Positions 12,125 to 25,125 are shown, counted from the stretch's first letter. The stretch: DNA of 64,000 nucleotides from Kingdonia uniflora (GCA_014058105.1 JACGCM010000018.1:682001-746000); one strand, 5' to 3'. The notes: a model not told the origin generated them from the letters alone. Made by a program: numbers and translations.

Positions 12125-12949
12125 GTATGGATCCTTAATTAGAATTATCTTCTCTGTAATTTTTTTTTCGATTTATATAATTAGTCCCATCACCATAATT
12201 GATGGGAAAGTATTAGTTTCACAGCATCCATTTTGTGTAACATTTGAAACAAATTAACAAATTTTCTTTTCTTGACTATTTACGTTGGGTTAAATTATTC
12301 TGTATTTGTAATAGATTATTGAACTATTGAGTAGCTAAATTTTATCTATCCCATTCATTGTTGTTAGGTTTTGAATAATTACTAGTTACTGAGGAAAATT
12401 GGAAGAAAATGGCTTAGAATATGCACGTCTGAAGCCAAAGACTGTTTCTTTTAATGATCTAATGATGCATTTTTTCGGTATGGAGAAGTTCTGGAGGCAA
12501 TAAAGAAATTCTCTCAATTATGAAATTTCATTCAACACCTATTCAATGTCTCAAAAATTCAATAGGTATGTTTTTCGCTTTCAATTTTTGGTTTTTATTA
12601 TAATTGATATGATGGATTTAGGAATTTGGAAATCCCAATTTCTACTCCTCTCATAGTTTTTGTCATTACTTATATTTCTGGTTGCAAATGCTTTGAATTT
12701 AAGGTATTTGTTAGCCTCCATCTTTTCTTTAGCTTACATTTGTAATGAAGCATATCTTATAATTTATTTCTTTATTATTACTTTACTCGGAATATTTGCC
12801 AAAATGTTATCCTTTTTTCGGTGTTTTAAATGCTATTTTTTTCGTTTTGTTTGTATTAGCAAAAGATATTTTTATTAAATTTATTCTAAGTTGGTATGTG
12901 CATTGTTGTCCTACGTAGCGCGCAGGAACTTATTGGGACAAATTAAATG

Positions 12950-13080
12950 GCATTATATTTGTTAAATTATGTAATTAATGGGAATTTATTAGACGAAAAG
13001 AGGTTACTCTTTTGGCCGCAGGCATTATTATTTGTCAAATTATGTAATTAAGGAAAATTTATTAGATGACCAGAGGCCGT
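12950..13080. repeat. Direct duplication of about 70 bp
   Basis: Two adjacent copies share GGCATTATA/TTATTTGT, AAATTATGTAATTAA and ATTTATTAGA followed by AGAGG. They start near 12950 and 13021 and differ at several bases. They lie just after one of the GTCCTACGT motifs. Confidence 0.7.
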
Positions 13081-13085
13081 TTGTC

Positions 13086-15664
13086 TAAACCCTTTCTCTT
13101 TCCAATAATGGTTAGTCCAAACTTAATGCCAATTAATGATTGCTGTAAATGAAATTCCTCTGTTTTTCTTTCAATGCACAAACCTTCTTTTACTTTCAAA
13201 CTTCCAACAATGACTCTTTTCATCTTAGGGTCATTTGAAAATGATAGACCAAAGTAGGTTATTGCTAAATTGTCTCCGCTTTTCCCCAAATTGGAACCAC
13301 CCTAGATTTCAGGTTCATTTTTTAGCATTGGTTTCCAACAATTTTATCGTGCTTTTCGACCCTTTTTGTAGTGTGCATTAGCAAAAACAATGGATTTGCA
13401 ACACTAAATTTGTTAAGGTGTGTTTGTTGGGGATTTCCAAGAGTTTTTTCCTTCTACATTGATAGTAATCAAGCGGGGTTCTTTAATTAAATTTGATATA
13501 ATCAAGTTATATACATTTTATAAATTTTGGAAAGTAAATTTTATTATGAGAACAATAAATTATTTGAAGATTTCTCATATGCGAATTCTAATATATGATT
13601 TTTAATTATATTTTAAGATATTAACAACTCAAGAAGATAATGGATTGGGTATATTTTGGATAAAATATTGGGTAATGCTCAAATGTTAGTTTCTTAGATG
13701 TCGAGAGTAAATGCATAGGTATTTATCTGTCTATTACATTTAAGGAATTATCGTAAGCTAAAGATGTCAAACCCACCTTTTACCAATTAGTTTCTCATTG
13801 AAGGCACTTTTTTATCCATGATATGAATCCAATGTTGTATTGGAAATCTTTCTCTAATTAAATAATCAAAATGTTTCACAATAATTGGGTGCCCATGGAC
13901 GTAAACAAAAACAAAAAACATCCCAGAGAAGTTGTTCATGATATACATATGAAGAATATAAATATAGTTACTGTATTATGCTTACTTTGCTCAGTAAAAA
14001 AATAAACACATGCAACATATTGACATGTTTCAGTTGGTAAACAACTACAACTTTACTTAGAGCTTCTCACTTTATAAAAAAATTACATTTTCTAAGCTTC
14101 TTTTGTTAAATTCACAGAGATTCTTCTCCCTTTTCATTCCCTGATTTTGTGGTTTCTTTTTATTATAAAGTCGGCCAATTCACAACTGAAGGTAAAGTTT
14201 GAAAACTTAATTTCATTATGGCAAATCATGTACTCCTCTCAAAACTGCCTAACATGGCGATTAACATGAAACTAATAATTATCTATATATAGTTTTGAGG
14301 ACCAATTTGGTTATCTTAAGCTATGTTCGTTGGTTCCGTTTGGATATTATGTTCACCTTAAAATCTCCTACATGCAGTCAATAACATTCCCCTTAAATGT
14401 ATGGATTATGGTTTACTGCTTGCTTTGATGAAAAATTCTACACTTTTTAACTAATCTATGGATCTACTCTTTGCAGATCTAAGTTTAATTATGCTATAAT
14501 CTTACTAGAAAGTATATTAGAGGGGTTGAAACCGATGAGACTTCTCTTAAATGATAAATCTCTTAAACAATTATTTTTGTAATGATAATCAAAGATCATG
14601 GGGTTCTTAGCCCTTTAGTAAGGGTTATTGAAGCTTTGTTAATTTGACAACTTTAAAGTGGTAATACTATGTTAGTTTTGGAATTCCAGTACTTAGACCA
14701 TGGCCCTCATGTTCATGGATTACATTTTGTCAAGGAGTTTGGCTAAACTGCTTCAAAAATGTTAGATCATATAGGAAAATTAAGAACATAGTGGCAAGGT
14801 TCATTTATTTATTTACTGAGTATGGAAGCATCTAAGATTTACTATTGCTAGCTTTTGTTCTTTGTATATCAGTTAAGTGATGCTTGAAATTGTATTGTAT
14901 CTTAAAAGGAAAAAAAAGCAAGTTACCATAAATATTTTATATGGTGTTCGTATACTACTAGAAACATATCCATATGCAGCCTTTGGGACCTCAACTCTTC
15001 TTTATTCAGATGCAAATTATTATGTAATCTTTGACTAAAAATCATCATGGTGTTCATATGCTAAGTATTGATGGTATCCTCTTAGCTAGCTATGATTGAT
15101 GTTGTGGTTTGTTGATATGGCTTTCTTTTTTAGAGACTCAAGTGGTGAAGGCATTCTTGATGGTGTAATATCTCTTGGATGGGCGGACTATTTCAACTAC
15201 GTTTAGGTTCTAAATTTATAAAATTATTCTTTTGGAGAAATATCGATGTTGCAACAAGATAGAGGTAAAGTTAGAATACAAAGATATGTTTTTTTTCTTT
15301 TATCGAGGCATTAAGTTTCATTTTGGGATATAGAAAACTTTAAATTTTGATCACTTTTGCTACAAGAAATGCCCTTTCGAAACATGCATACAGTAGAGCT
15401 AAATTGATCACTTTCCTCTGAAAAATTCTACATGAATGATTATAATATAAATACATATATTTCTGTTAATTTTTTGCTTAGTTGTTGAATTTCATTTTGT
15501 TGTTCCAATATATAGAATGTGTCTTCACTAAATATATATGTTCATATTTTTTCATAAAATTTTTCTTATTTCTTTTCATTATTAGTTTTATTTTCCATAT
15601 TGTGGATTTTAAGCAATTACAATTGAGAATTTTGCAAAACTTTATGGTTTATGTTTGATTTCAG
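13086..15664. other. Non-coding AT-rich interior of the Helitron-like segment
   Basis: No reading frame with recognisable protein content on either strand, and no RNA gene or repeat array that I can support. Short frames at 13062-13289 and 13420-13605 look like chance in AT-rich DNA. Confidence 0.6.
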
Positions 15665-16080
15665 GAGAACTTAATTTCATTGGGTCATGTATATAAATTG
15701 GCATTTAGAGAACAACGATCCAAGTGTCAGGTACAAACTTCTCTTTACATTTTTATTAATCAAACTGTTGTTTGCCATCATATATTATTTTATGCATTTT
15801 CCGTTGTTACATTTGCAAAGTTTTAATTTGAGGAATATTCACAACTCTTTTTGAATTTGGGGGAAATATTGCTCTTTGACGGGTGCCGATTTGAATTGCG
15901 GTGAGCATCAAACTTCATTGTCACTATTTTATATTTGTTTGATATCGAATCCAATAGATGCTTTGTCGAGTCAAGATCACTGCAATTCAATCCATTATTA
16001 TTAATTACTTTCATCGGTTCTATGTTTTTCCAGCTTTTGATGGAACAATCATTAGATTGGGCGATTATTCCAAAATTGAG
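15665..16080 (+). pseudogene. Possible captured gene fragment: three exon-like pieces
   Basis: Three stretches have good splice borders: 15665-15730 (TTTCAG before, GTACAA after; ENLISLGHVYKLAFREQ), 15833-15900 (AG before, GTGAGC after; EYSQLFLNLGEILLFDG) and 16034-16080 (TTCCAG before, GTATAT after). The first two join in phase; the third brings a stop in the simplest joining, so the set is decayed or the last piece is misassigned. Product not recognised. The context suggests a captured host fragment inside a Helitron-like element. Confidence 0.3.
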
Positions 16081-19000
16081 GTATATCTCAACCTCCAATC
16101 TATCTACTTTATGAAATCAAAGTGAATATTGTGATATAAGCAAATAATTTGATGATATAAGGGCTAATGTACATGTTTATGAGTCTCTTCTTCATTGTTT
16201 GGTCTAGAAACTTTTATAGTGGTCTTCATAGAGTATTGCCATCAAAATATCATTTACCATGGGATTATTAATATCTTATGAAGTTCCCCTTATAGCTTTC
16301 CCTCTTCGAACAAGTTCAAAGAAAATTGGAAGAAAAAAAAAACATTTTGCTTCCCTATATTTGTCAGCCTTTAAAAGGCAAAATTATGTATCAAGTAGAT
16401 ATTAAATTATAAAGAATCTGCCAACAATGTTTTTTGTCATGGACATCTCAACTACTACACTTTTCCTCCTAAGTTTTTAATAGAAGGTAGCTATTTCTTA
16501 TTTTTGTTCCATTTCCCAAACTAATAGGATGTTATGGATTTACACAGTTAGTGGTGTCACTCATCTACTCTCTTTTTTCCATATGAATCCAATAAGGTCG
16601 ATATTTAATCCAATCACCCATATACCACTCAAATAATGGTATGTATTATACCTAAAGAAAGAACCATCTTTCTATGTACCCAAATTGTCATAGTGGTTAG
16701 TTCGTATATTTTCCATTAAGATCTTTTGACTTGATACCAAAAGTTATATTTTTAATATTAGCAACCAAATATAGTTTAACAACATTAGATTTTTTAATGC
16801 TCGCCTTAAGTGGTTTTTCTTTTAATTGACACTAAAATAGTTTTGATCTATCACATTTATATGCTTTATTCATCTTACTATTTTTTCAGTAATTCTTTTA
16901 CTTCATGTCCCTAGCTTGATGCATTTTTTATGTTCTCTCTCAAAAACAAATATTTCGGTGGTACTTGGTTAGATTCTTATAATGAACCAGAGTAAAGAAT
17001 TAATTGCAATCTATCTTTTCTAAATGGGTCACTTATGGAAGCCTAACGATCAGGTATATAATTTAATTTCTCATTGAGTTTCATAAGTGTAAGGGTAAAC
17101 TTAATATCTCTTTCTTTTTAAAAATAACATTACAATGTTAGGCTACATTAGCCAAATCTTGAGTATTTTATGTTGGAGCATATACTACTCAAGAATGATG
17201 AAGAAGTTGTATTCCTTATCCCAAGGGAATGATGGCTAGAAGCGCTTGGTACCACCTTATTTCTGTAATATATAAATGGAAAGCCCCATCTTTTTGTTTA
17301 TAAGACCAAATCCAAGGCAATTTTTTCGCTATTAAAAGTAAGTAAACTCAGTTTTACATCTTTCTCAACATTAAGAAGAACTTAGAGAAAAAATATGATA
17401 ATTTGCAATTTAAAGATCTTTACAACTCTCATGACCACACAGGTTTAGATGTTATTCTTGACCTGTAAATACTTGATGTTTTTGTAATATTCTTACAATG
17501 ACATTGCGTTCGCATTGAGTGGCTCTAATTTACATATTATCTACTTTTTGACAAGTGTCTAAGATTAGCCATTGTTTAATTTTATTCATTAAAGTTTGCA
17601 AGGATTCGATCTCTGCTGATATGCTTTGGTTAAAATCCATGGCTTAAACTGGTGCACGATAAATATTTTTAGTCACCAATATTTCCATTGCTTCCGCAAT
17701 TATAACCCTTAGTTTTGTGTATGATAGCCTAAAAACATTTTCATATCATTTTATTTTAGGTTTCTTTAGGTGCCAGACAAATGTAAAAAGAAGCAGAGTA
17801 GATGATCATTCTTGATGTATAATAGCTTTGCTAACTTATCATATGCAAGACTATAAATAGCACTGTCCGTGCCACATTTAGTTATGTATATGAAAAGAAC
17901 AATGGTGTTTTTTTATGTGAAATGTATCTAAAATGTTATGTTACTTACAAGGTTGTATTAATAACTCTATTTTGAGAAGATATTCCTTTTGTAATATAGA
18001 ATCCACAACGGCGTTTTGCCAATGAAATGCATGTTTTCAGTGTGAGATGGTGAACATTTCCTTTTTAGATTATTTTGAGGGTACTTCTGTATGCTTTTCT
18101 TAATAATGATGTAGGATGATGACAGGGTTAACACTTGAGTAGAGCTTAAAATGGTAATTCTACATTAATTATTGTTTAACTAGATCGACAAGTAAACATA
18201 CAAAGTCTGAGTATGTTATGTGGTTTCCTCCAAACTTTGGTTAAAGTAATAGAAGAAAATATAAAATATTTCATGGATAATATAAGAAAAGAACCCTCAT
18301 CATACAACCAGATTCTTACTAATCTTATGTTGGTAAAAAGTGCCAAAGTCTTTGGTTAGTGAATTAGTTCATAAGTTTATTTACTACTTCTACGATATAA
18401 AAGAATGCTAAAGTTTTTGTCTCTTATTAATTTTCCCTTTAAAAGTATTGTTAAGGAACAATAAGAGCATGAGTTTTCTTCCTTATATACTGCATTTACT
18501 TACCGTTGTCCTACGTGGCATGCTTTAGCCCGCATGATGTGCCAAAACCATCTTGGACAAGATGATGTGGCAATTTTTAAAATAATAAATTGGGGAATAA
18601 TTTTGGAATAGATTAATAAAGAGAATGCCTCTTTTACATGAACAAAAATCCTAAACTATTTTATTTTCCTAAATATTATCAAACCCACTATCTTTTAACA
18701 TCAATTCTAAAACTCAATGCAACACAATAGTTATGTTTAGCTTTATCCTCCTTTTCATCTTTCTTACGTTTATGTCTCTCATAATTTAAAGGCATTAACT
18801 CAAAGAAATGTTTTTATCATATCGATTAGAGGAAAAATAGCCCAAACCTAGAGAATAAACTCTCTAGGTTATTTGAGTTGTTTCATTGACTAAATGTATA
18901 GCAAAATCAACTACTTTTGTTTTTTGGTCTCAAAGTAATGTTGTTGCCTATACAAAAAATATACAATGTTGTTTGAGTTATTTCGTCATCTGAATGCATA

Positions 19001-19740
19001 TGGTTAATCCCTATTAGGTATCCTCAAAAAGGGTCTTAATTTTTTGATATTCAAGCTGCTTTCGCAGGAACCAAAGTTCTCTCTAGCACTCCATCTTTCA
19101 TTCCCTAAATTTGCATTAATCAGGGAAGTCCTCCTTTTCTCAATCCCTCCTTAGTATAATGGTTTCTAGGATTTTTAGTTTTTTAATAGATTTGAGAAAA
19201 TATATCTTTGTTGGGTTAGAGTTTTTTTTATTTATGGTTTACATTAAGAATGTATAGATTTTTCATTTTCTTTCAGTTATAGTTTCTTTGAGTTTGCGTT
19301 GGTACTTTTTTCTTCTTCTTGATTTTCATGCAAAAATTATAGTAGATTTTCAATTGCTTATTCAAAATTGGGATTGACATGGGCTTATGATTGATGTTAA
19401 GCAACTAAAATAGCCACTCCAGCGAAGGCGATGTTGAAGGATTCGAAGAAGATTTGAACTGCAATGACCATTGAGATGATCAATATTTTTTCCAAATGTC
19501 ATCGAGAGATACAGTGTACACTTTAATGTTTGGCTCAATTTTAAATGTAAGGTCCGATTTATATTTATAAAAAAAATGCAACTATGCTTTATTTTTCATC
19601 TAAAATTTTACTTATGTGTTCCTTGGTGACTTTAAACCCTAAAAGAAACTTTAATCTTGCAATTCCATAATTCCCTCAAAAGTAAAGGTAAGGGAGACTC
19701 GACATACTTATGGTCTTTCTCATTCTTGGATTCCTAACAT
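16081..19740. other. Non-coding AT-rich interior of the Helitron-like segment
   Basis: No credible gene on either strand. A GTCCTACGTGGC motif at about 18509, with the related AAGATGATGTGGCA close by, may mark the start of a second, shorter element (about 1.3 kb) sharing the 3' end at 19783. Confidence 0.5.
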
Positions 19741-19754
19741 TATAAACTTAATCA

Positions 19755-19783
19755 CCCGTGCGTAGTACGTGCTCATAACCTAG
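19755..19783 (+). other. Helitron-type 3' terminus
   Basis: CCCGTGCGTAGTACGTGC can fold with GTGCG against CGTGC (two G-T pairs), and is followed after seven bases by CTAG and a host-type T. This is the established layout of Helitron 3' ends (hairpin about 10 bases before CTRR, insertion between A and T). Confidence 0.6.
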
Positions 19784-20162
19784 TATATAATATCCTTGGT
19801 GCTATAATTTTTAAGTGTCTTGAGGGTCATAGGATAAAAAATCCCGTGCATGTCCCTCATTTTCCTATATTTAAAGCATCTGAACCTGATTAATAAACTC
19901 CCACCCCCAGTAAATTAATTACAATAGCGAAGAGGTGAAGTGGTGGGTTGGTTTTCCCTATTTTTTCAAATATAATATCTAACATGAGATCTGTGGATGC
20001 TAAGAGGAGGGTACTACCGGCTCAGATTTTTGATATTTACTAAGTTCATGAAGAACTTACTATTATAGTAAAATGTGTACAACTTGCTCCCTTCCACAAA
20101 ATAGTTCAACATCTTCATACAAAAATAAAATAAGCCCGAAATCCCACAACCCCTACAGTGAG
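19784..20162. other. Flank between Helitron-like end and TatB
   Basis: No gene or repeat recognised. It is the left side of the TatB insertion site; the continuation lies at 47788 onward. Confidence 0.6.
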
Positions 20163-20167
20163 GGTAC

Positions 20168-20658
20168 TGCAGTTCCGTGATTCCTCACAGGAACGACCAT
20201 AAGTGTGTATTAGTTTTGGGCTAGATATGTCCTAGTGGAGAAGGGCAAAACTCGACTCTCTTTGGGTTTCTTCCCCTTAAGCTCTTTCGGTTTCTTTGGA
20301 GGAAGATGAAGTGCTTAAAAATAAGGACCTCTCCTAGGTTACCTCCTATTTCTATTTATTAGGAGGATTTAACCCCAGAGTACTCCTGCTCATGTGCCAT
20401 GTATAATTCCTAAGGTATCCTTTCGGGGTCATAGGCTTTACATTTAAACGCGGGTAATGGTTAACACCCATTGCCATCGGTTGTATTCATCGTACCTTTA
20501 GGGTCGTTAGGAGAGCTCCCTCCTAGGATGTGCTCATCGCTAACAGGGAGCTTGTCTGATGAACTAAACTATGAACATTAGCTGGGGTGTTCCTACTTTT
20601 GACAGAGAGGCCACCCCACGATCTTCCACCTCACGGTTAGCGGGAGCGTGCTTCTACA
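20168..20658 (-). repeat. TatB 3' LTR
   Basis: 491 bp, TG...CA. It aligns with 47321-47782 over its length; shared blocks include GTGTATTAGTTTTGGGCT, TTGCCATCGGTTGT and AGGATGTGCTCATCGCTA. It is flanked on the inside by a polypurine tract and on the outside by GGTAC. Confidence 0.93.
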
Positions 20659-20684
20659 ATTTCCCCCCCTCCCCCTTCATTTCT
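20659..20684 (-). other. TatB polypurine tract
   Basis: On the minus strand this reads as an almost pure purine run (GAAGGGGGAGGGGGG core) directly before the 3' LTR. This is where plus-strand DNA synthesis would be primed. Confidence 0.85.
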
Positions 20685-20699
20685 TGCACAGAGTGAGGG

Positions 20700-23600
20700 A
20701 GAGATGAGGTGGTATTGTTGTGTATTGCTCCGTCATTGTACTGGGAGTTGTGTTACATCATGTCTGTCAGTGCCTTGGGATGGGAGAATGAAGTCATAAA
20801 TGTTTTGAAAATCGTGTGGCATGTAGTTGTTGCCGCTCCTGCTGGCAATGTATCCCATCATTATGGTAGGACCAACATTAATTGCAACTGCCTTTCCTTG
20901 TGTCCCTATATAGTAGGAACCGCTATTGTATGGAAAAAACCTTAGGCATTTTTATTCTTGATCTCTATTTTTTGCTGTTCTTGGAGCTCTGTCTTTGTTG
21001 AAAACTATTGCCAATTGCTATAATCCTTTTGGCCGTAAACTATCCATCAGCTCGTAATTGTAGTTCTAGTGAGTTCCCCTCAGAGTGTTTTTAATTTGTA
21101 ACGTGAATTGTAGTTGATGTTAAGTTTAGTTAGGTGTCTCGCTTGGTACTATCTTTTATCGGTAGGGATTGTAGCAAACTGGTAGTAACACCGGCAATGC
21201 TGCTGTTACGTGTAGTTTTAATGTTGTAAGTATGACCAGGGGTAGCGCAACTGTGACTCTGGGGTGAATCGTATAAAACTTATTGTGGGGTCATAGGTGG
21301 AATGGCGGCCGCATATGGCAGTGTGGGAGCTTTGGGGCAGTAGGTCCTTGAGGTGCCCTAGTTATCGTTATGGCCATTGTGCCCTTCATACTTTTGGGTG
21401 AGTCTGATATTTATACCTAGCTCGTGCAGGGACGTAAAATCACAAGCAAAAGTTTTGTACCCTAACTTTAGAGTGACCGAAGTGAGGGATGATTTCTTTG
21501 GATAATGAGTTAATAACAGAAGGGTCTGCTGCCATGCCGCCCTATACTATACCCGTGGAGTGGGGGGTAGTCATGACAATTAGGTAGGCTCCTCGGTCTC
21601 TCATGACTTAGATTTTATGGCACTTGGGAGAGTATCAGGGGATGTAGCCCATGAGGCTTTTATTAGTGGTCGTGCAAGGAGTAAATCCGAAAGATTTTGG
21701 CCTTATCCCTGCGAGTGTAGTCCGTTATTCTCGTTAGTAGAGTATGAAAGTGATGGGATAAGGATGGGGTACTTAGATATGGTAAATGAGCGAGCAAGGG
21801 CCAGTGGCAGTAATGACTTGATTTGGCCAGATTGTCAGACGTTGGCTCTAAATAAGTGCATCGACTACTACGGGCAGTTTATTGCGGGTTTGAGGCTCCT
21901 GTTGGACGACCTGACTAAAATGTGCTTGAGTTCATTTGGGTGAGCACTGGGACAAATGAATGGTAACTTTTATAGGGTAATAACGAGGTGTCGGTTGTTT
22001 AATCAGTCTGTACCACTTCATTTGAACGTGGGTTGTGTAGACATCTTAGTCGCTTATAAGATGAGACAATGTCCTCGCCAATGGGATGTGGTCCCCAAGG
22101 GTGTAGGGAATGAGATGGGGGAGGCTATGGCGTCTGAATGGGTCGTGAGGGGCGGCAGAATGGGACCGCGGCTAAGGCAAGAACGGTGGCTGCCAAGGCA
22201 TCCCTCGTTAAGGAGGGGGAGGCCGAACCTAGGTGCCAAAAGGTGATGCTTACTTGTGTACCCGAGTGGAGGTACTGGTTATACATAGCTTGTAGGTCTG
22301 GCAATCCTAAGATATTTAAATTACCTACCAGTAGTAACTACTAGTGTCGCCATCTAATCTTGATGTCCGGTGCCTTTGATTTTGAGATGGTCCTAATTGT
22401 CGCCTCTGCCATAATGTGTTTAACACCAAGTGTCCATTGTATCTCATATTACGTTTATATGTAGTGTTTCTTTGTGGCAGTTGTGTTTTACATGTTGCCT
22501 AATTATGTGGCCGTTGCCGTGTATGTGTGACGCTCGCCAAGTTTACGTACTAGATTTTGCAATTGCGTTTTTTGGGTCACAGGAATAAGAATTGTCTGGT
22601 GCTGACGAATATCATTGACGGTACCTTTGACTAGGATAAGTACTGGTCAACAAAGAAGTACAGTGAGCCACGCTTGCGTAATGCGAGTGAAACTATCTCT
22701 GTGCAAAGCGTTCACAACTACAAATCAACAAAAAGCATGGGGATAAAGCATTAAGTTTTTTCAGTGAGGGGGAGGGACGCGGCTGGCTCATCGCAAGTGG
22801 CGCCTCTACTGGCCTGGCAAAATCTTGGGTTGAGGGGTGTCAGTGCTCATACAAATAAAGATGCCCCCGCAACTAAGCATATAGATCTATGCCCGTAAGT
22901 CTTATTGACGAGCTTATGGGCATTCTTCAGGGAAGGGAAAAAGAATCCTTCTCCTAGTCTTTCGTGGAGGTGGTGACCTACAAGGTGGGTAGTTGGAAAC
23001 TATTTTTTTGAGGATTACCAGAGGGGGAGGTGCAGAGCACCCCTTAGTAGAATAAAGAGAAGGCTCGGTTGGCTGAGGCACTTAAAGATCCTAGGGCTCG
23101 TCATGCATCGTCGTGGCTGCCGTGCGGGTAAAGATTTTCGTAGTGTTTATGCTTGTAGCCCTTTTATCTGAACGCTAACTAGATGTGTTTGTAACTCTTA
23201 GTGCACCCTTGCTCTTGAGCCTGCTCTGCTACGCGGTGAAAATCTGGCTAGCCATAACACCTAGCTAGAGCTACAACTCGAGGATATACAGACCCATCCA
23301 AAGGAGCTCATTCGGGATGCCATGGCCCACGAGTTGGCCTCCCACATAGCAAATATGACTGAGGGGATCAAAAAGCAAGTAAAAGTACTCAGTGAGGATA
23401 AGCTACAGCTCGAGGGGGATCTAGAGGCTACCCATGGTCGTCTTAAGACGCTGGTACTGGAGAATTGGTAAGCGAGCAAGCGCTTAATAAAAAACTCATG
23501 GGGGAGAAGCTAGTGTTCGATGAGCTATAGGGTCATGTGGCAGAGTTAGTGGGGAGGATGGCGCGCCTTAAGAAGGAATTCTACCTTTCCATAGACTGAT

Positions 23601-23932
23601 GGGTTGCTTCACTGGCCCCGTCGCCCCCTCACTCTGTGGTAGTCCCAAAACATTCCCGAGATGTGGTATTTAAGTTATGAAAGAGTTAGTGGGGAGGATG
23701 GCGCGCCATAAGAAGGAATTCCTCCTTTCCATGGACTGGTGGGTGGCTGCACTGACCCCGCCGCCCCTCACTCTGTGGTAGTCCCAAAACATTCCCGAGA
23801 TGCAGTATTTAGGTTATTTTGCGCGGTAAGGCCCAGTACCCCCAGGGAATTAAATGGACATCACCCCCGAGGAGGAGGTTGAGCTTGCTGAGGAGGATGA
23901 AGCAGCCACTGAACTATCCGCTCAACTGTAGG
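20700..23932 (+). pseudogene. TatB antisense additional ORF (related domain plus coiled coil)
   Basis: It is opposite to gag-pol, between polypurine tract and tandem array, the same place as the antisense ORF of TatA. The best-preserved stretch, 21617-22070, has YESDGIRMGYLDMVNERA, GLRLLLDDLTK and, after a stop and frameshift, GQMNGNFYRVITRCRLFNQ. The last lines up with QFNGNMWVVISICDHLNE of TatA, so the two families share the domain. A coiled coil follows at 23270-23470 (MTEGIKKQVKVLSEDKLQLE). The end is acidic (MDITPEEEVELAEEDEA) and closes at a TAG at 23930-23932. Exon borders are not resolved. The stretch 22350-23250 has no clear frame. Confidence 0.6.
23543..23820. repeat. Tandem duplication, 2 x 140 bp, inside the TatB antisense ORF
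   Basis: GAGTTAGTGGGGAGGATGGC begins at 23543 and again at 23683. The copies continue in parallel through CCAAAACATTCCCGAGATG to about 23820. Each would code for a version of ELVGRMAR.KKEF.LSMDWWVA, so the duplication repeats part of the coding sequence just after the coiled coil. Confidence 0.88.
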
Positions 23933-24428
23933 TACAATCGTAGCAATATGTGGTAATTTCCATGGTGGCAATATGTAAAGACTATTTATTGAGCCCGTGT
24001 TGGCTATGTATAAATAATTTTTATTGAGCCCGTGGTGACTATGTTGAACTAGTTGGTTGGAGCCCATAGTGGCTATGTACTTTGTAAAACAATATCTTTA
24101 CTTTTCTATGAATTTTAATAAGCATTGTTCTTATTGAATTTTATGGAGCCCATGGTATCTTATAACGTGCAGAAAAATATCTTGGCTTTTATGCGAATAT
24201 TCTCGTTGATACTGAGTATTTGATACTTACCATATTATTACCAGGACTTGATATACTAGGTGACGTGGCTGTAAAGACGACCTATGCTTTTGGCAGGTGA
24301 GATCCATATGGGTATTACCCTGGTCCTCGGTAGGCGTCGTGGTCGTAAATACGACCAATATTTCAGGCAGGTAGAATCCGTACGAATGTTGCGCTAGTCC
24401 TTGGAAGAGTAGGCTTATTGGTCATAAC
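23933..24428. repeat. Short degenerate repeats and start of the 86-bp type array at the TatA-2 insertion site
   Basis: Variants of GAGCCCRTGGTGGCTATGT recur at about 23990, 24028, 24063 and 24146. From about 24243 three diverged monomers related to the array at 40085-40862 appear (GTCCTCGG, TCGTGGTCGTAAATACGACC). The run is broken at 24428 by the 5' LTR of TatA-2. Confidence 0.65.
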
Positions 24429-25053
24429 TCTAAGGACTTATCACTCGATCTAATCTAAAATCGAGCTGTCGCTAGTTCTAATTACCTCTATCTTAGACTT
24501 ATGCATTTTCAACATGACTTCTCTCCAGTCAACATTTCAACCAACACCATGAACTGGTAAAGAATGTGGGTCGAACTTCAAATTGAAAAACCTTAACCAG
24601 CCAAAAATACCTATCTCTCATGAACTTGTCAGTTACTTAGTCAACCACCACTAACCACATTATTTGGAGAACGTGCTCTAGCACGATAAAGAACTGAGAC
24701 GAAGGCCTATATAAATAAGAAGTTCCAGAAGATACAAGAACCAAAAAATTACACGAGAAATCACCAAGAAAACTACTTGTTCTATAATCTCAGAAGCATT
24801 CAAACTTCTTAGTTACAAAGTTCAAGCATTTTAAAATCTAGAGATCACTTGAAATAAGATATCTGCATTAAGCAATAAAGATACTGTTACAAAAATCCTC
24901 CACTCGAAGGCGTGGTTTTTTTTAACTATTCAGAGGTTTTCCACCCTAAAATCACCTATATCATTTTTGCTTTCCATTAAAATATTGTCGTAGGTTCATT
25001 GGTGTGATAGAAAATTCCAAGCCATTTCGAGCTTACGGAATTTAGCCATTACA
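24429..25053 (+). repeat. TatA-2 5' LTR
   Basis: 625 bp. The outer end is TCTAAGGACTTATCACTCG, against TGTAGGGACCTATCACTCG at 49882, so the terminal TG has mutated. It ends in TACA before the primer site. A TATA box TATATAAATA lies at 24709-24718. Confidence 0.93.
24709..24718 (+). promoter_or_regulatory. LTR TATA box of TatA-2
   Basis: TATATAAATA after GGCC in the LTR. The same place reads TATATAAAG at 50156 (TatA-3), TATATAA on the minus strand at 10824-10831 (TatA-1) and a weakened TATTTAAAG at 38990 (3' LTR). It is the likely Pol II core promoter for the genomic RNA. Confidence 0.7.
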
Positions 25054-25055
25054 TT

Positions 25056-25073
25056 TGGCACCGTCTGTGGGAA
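25056..25073 (+). other. TatA-2 primer binding site
   Basis: TGGCACCGTCTGTGGGAA, two bases after the LTR. Minus-strand DNA synthesis would start here from a tRNA; tRNA-Asp is the closest I can suggest from the first nine bases. Confidence 0.82.
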
Positions 25074-25125
25074 AGATTATATTTCCAAGATATCCTAAGG
25101 CATTCTTTCGCTACTATTTTCAATC

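Larger units (their letters stand above)
11474..19783 (+). mobile_element. Helitron-like (rolling-circle) segment, non-autonomous, possibly composite
   Basis: The right end has the form expected of a plant Helitron 3' terminus: a GC-containing hairpin (19755-19772), a short spacer and CTAG at 19780-19783 followed by T. The left limit is chosen at 11474, where A is followed by TCTATATTTTAAA, a plausible Helitron 5' end. It is followed within 30 bases by GTCCTACGTGGC, which recurs at about 12908 and 18509. No Rep or helicase frame is visible, so if real it is non-autonomous. The interior is AT-rich with exon-like fragments. The repeated motif means there may be two or three nested elements. The 3' end is better supported than the 5' end. 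Confidence 0.5.

Noticed and set aside
12660..12878. Hydrophobic 72-residue frame that looks like a membrane protein
   Set aside because: It lies in T-rich DNA where any frame is rich in Phe, Leu and Ile; no conserved pattern and no neighbouring exon in phase.
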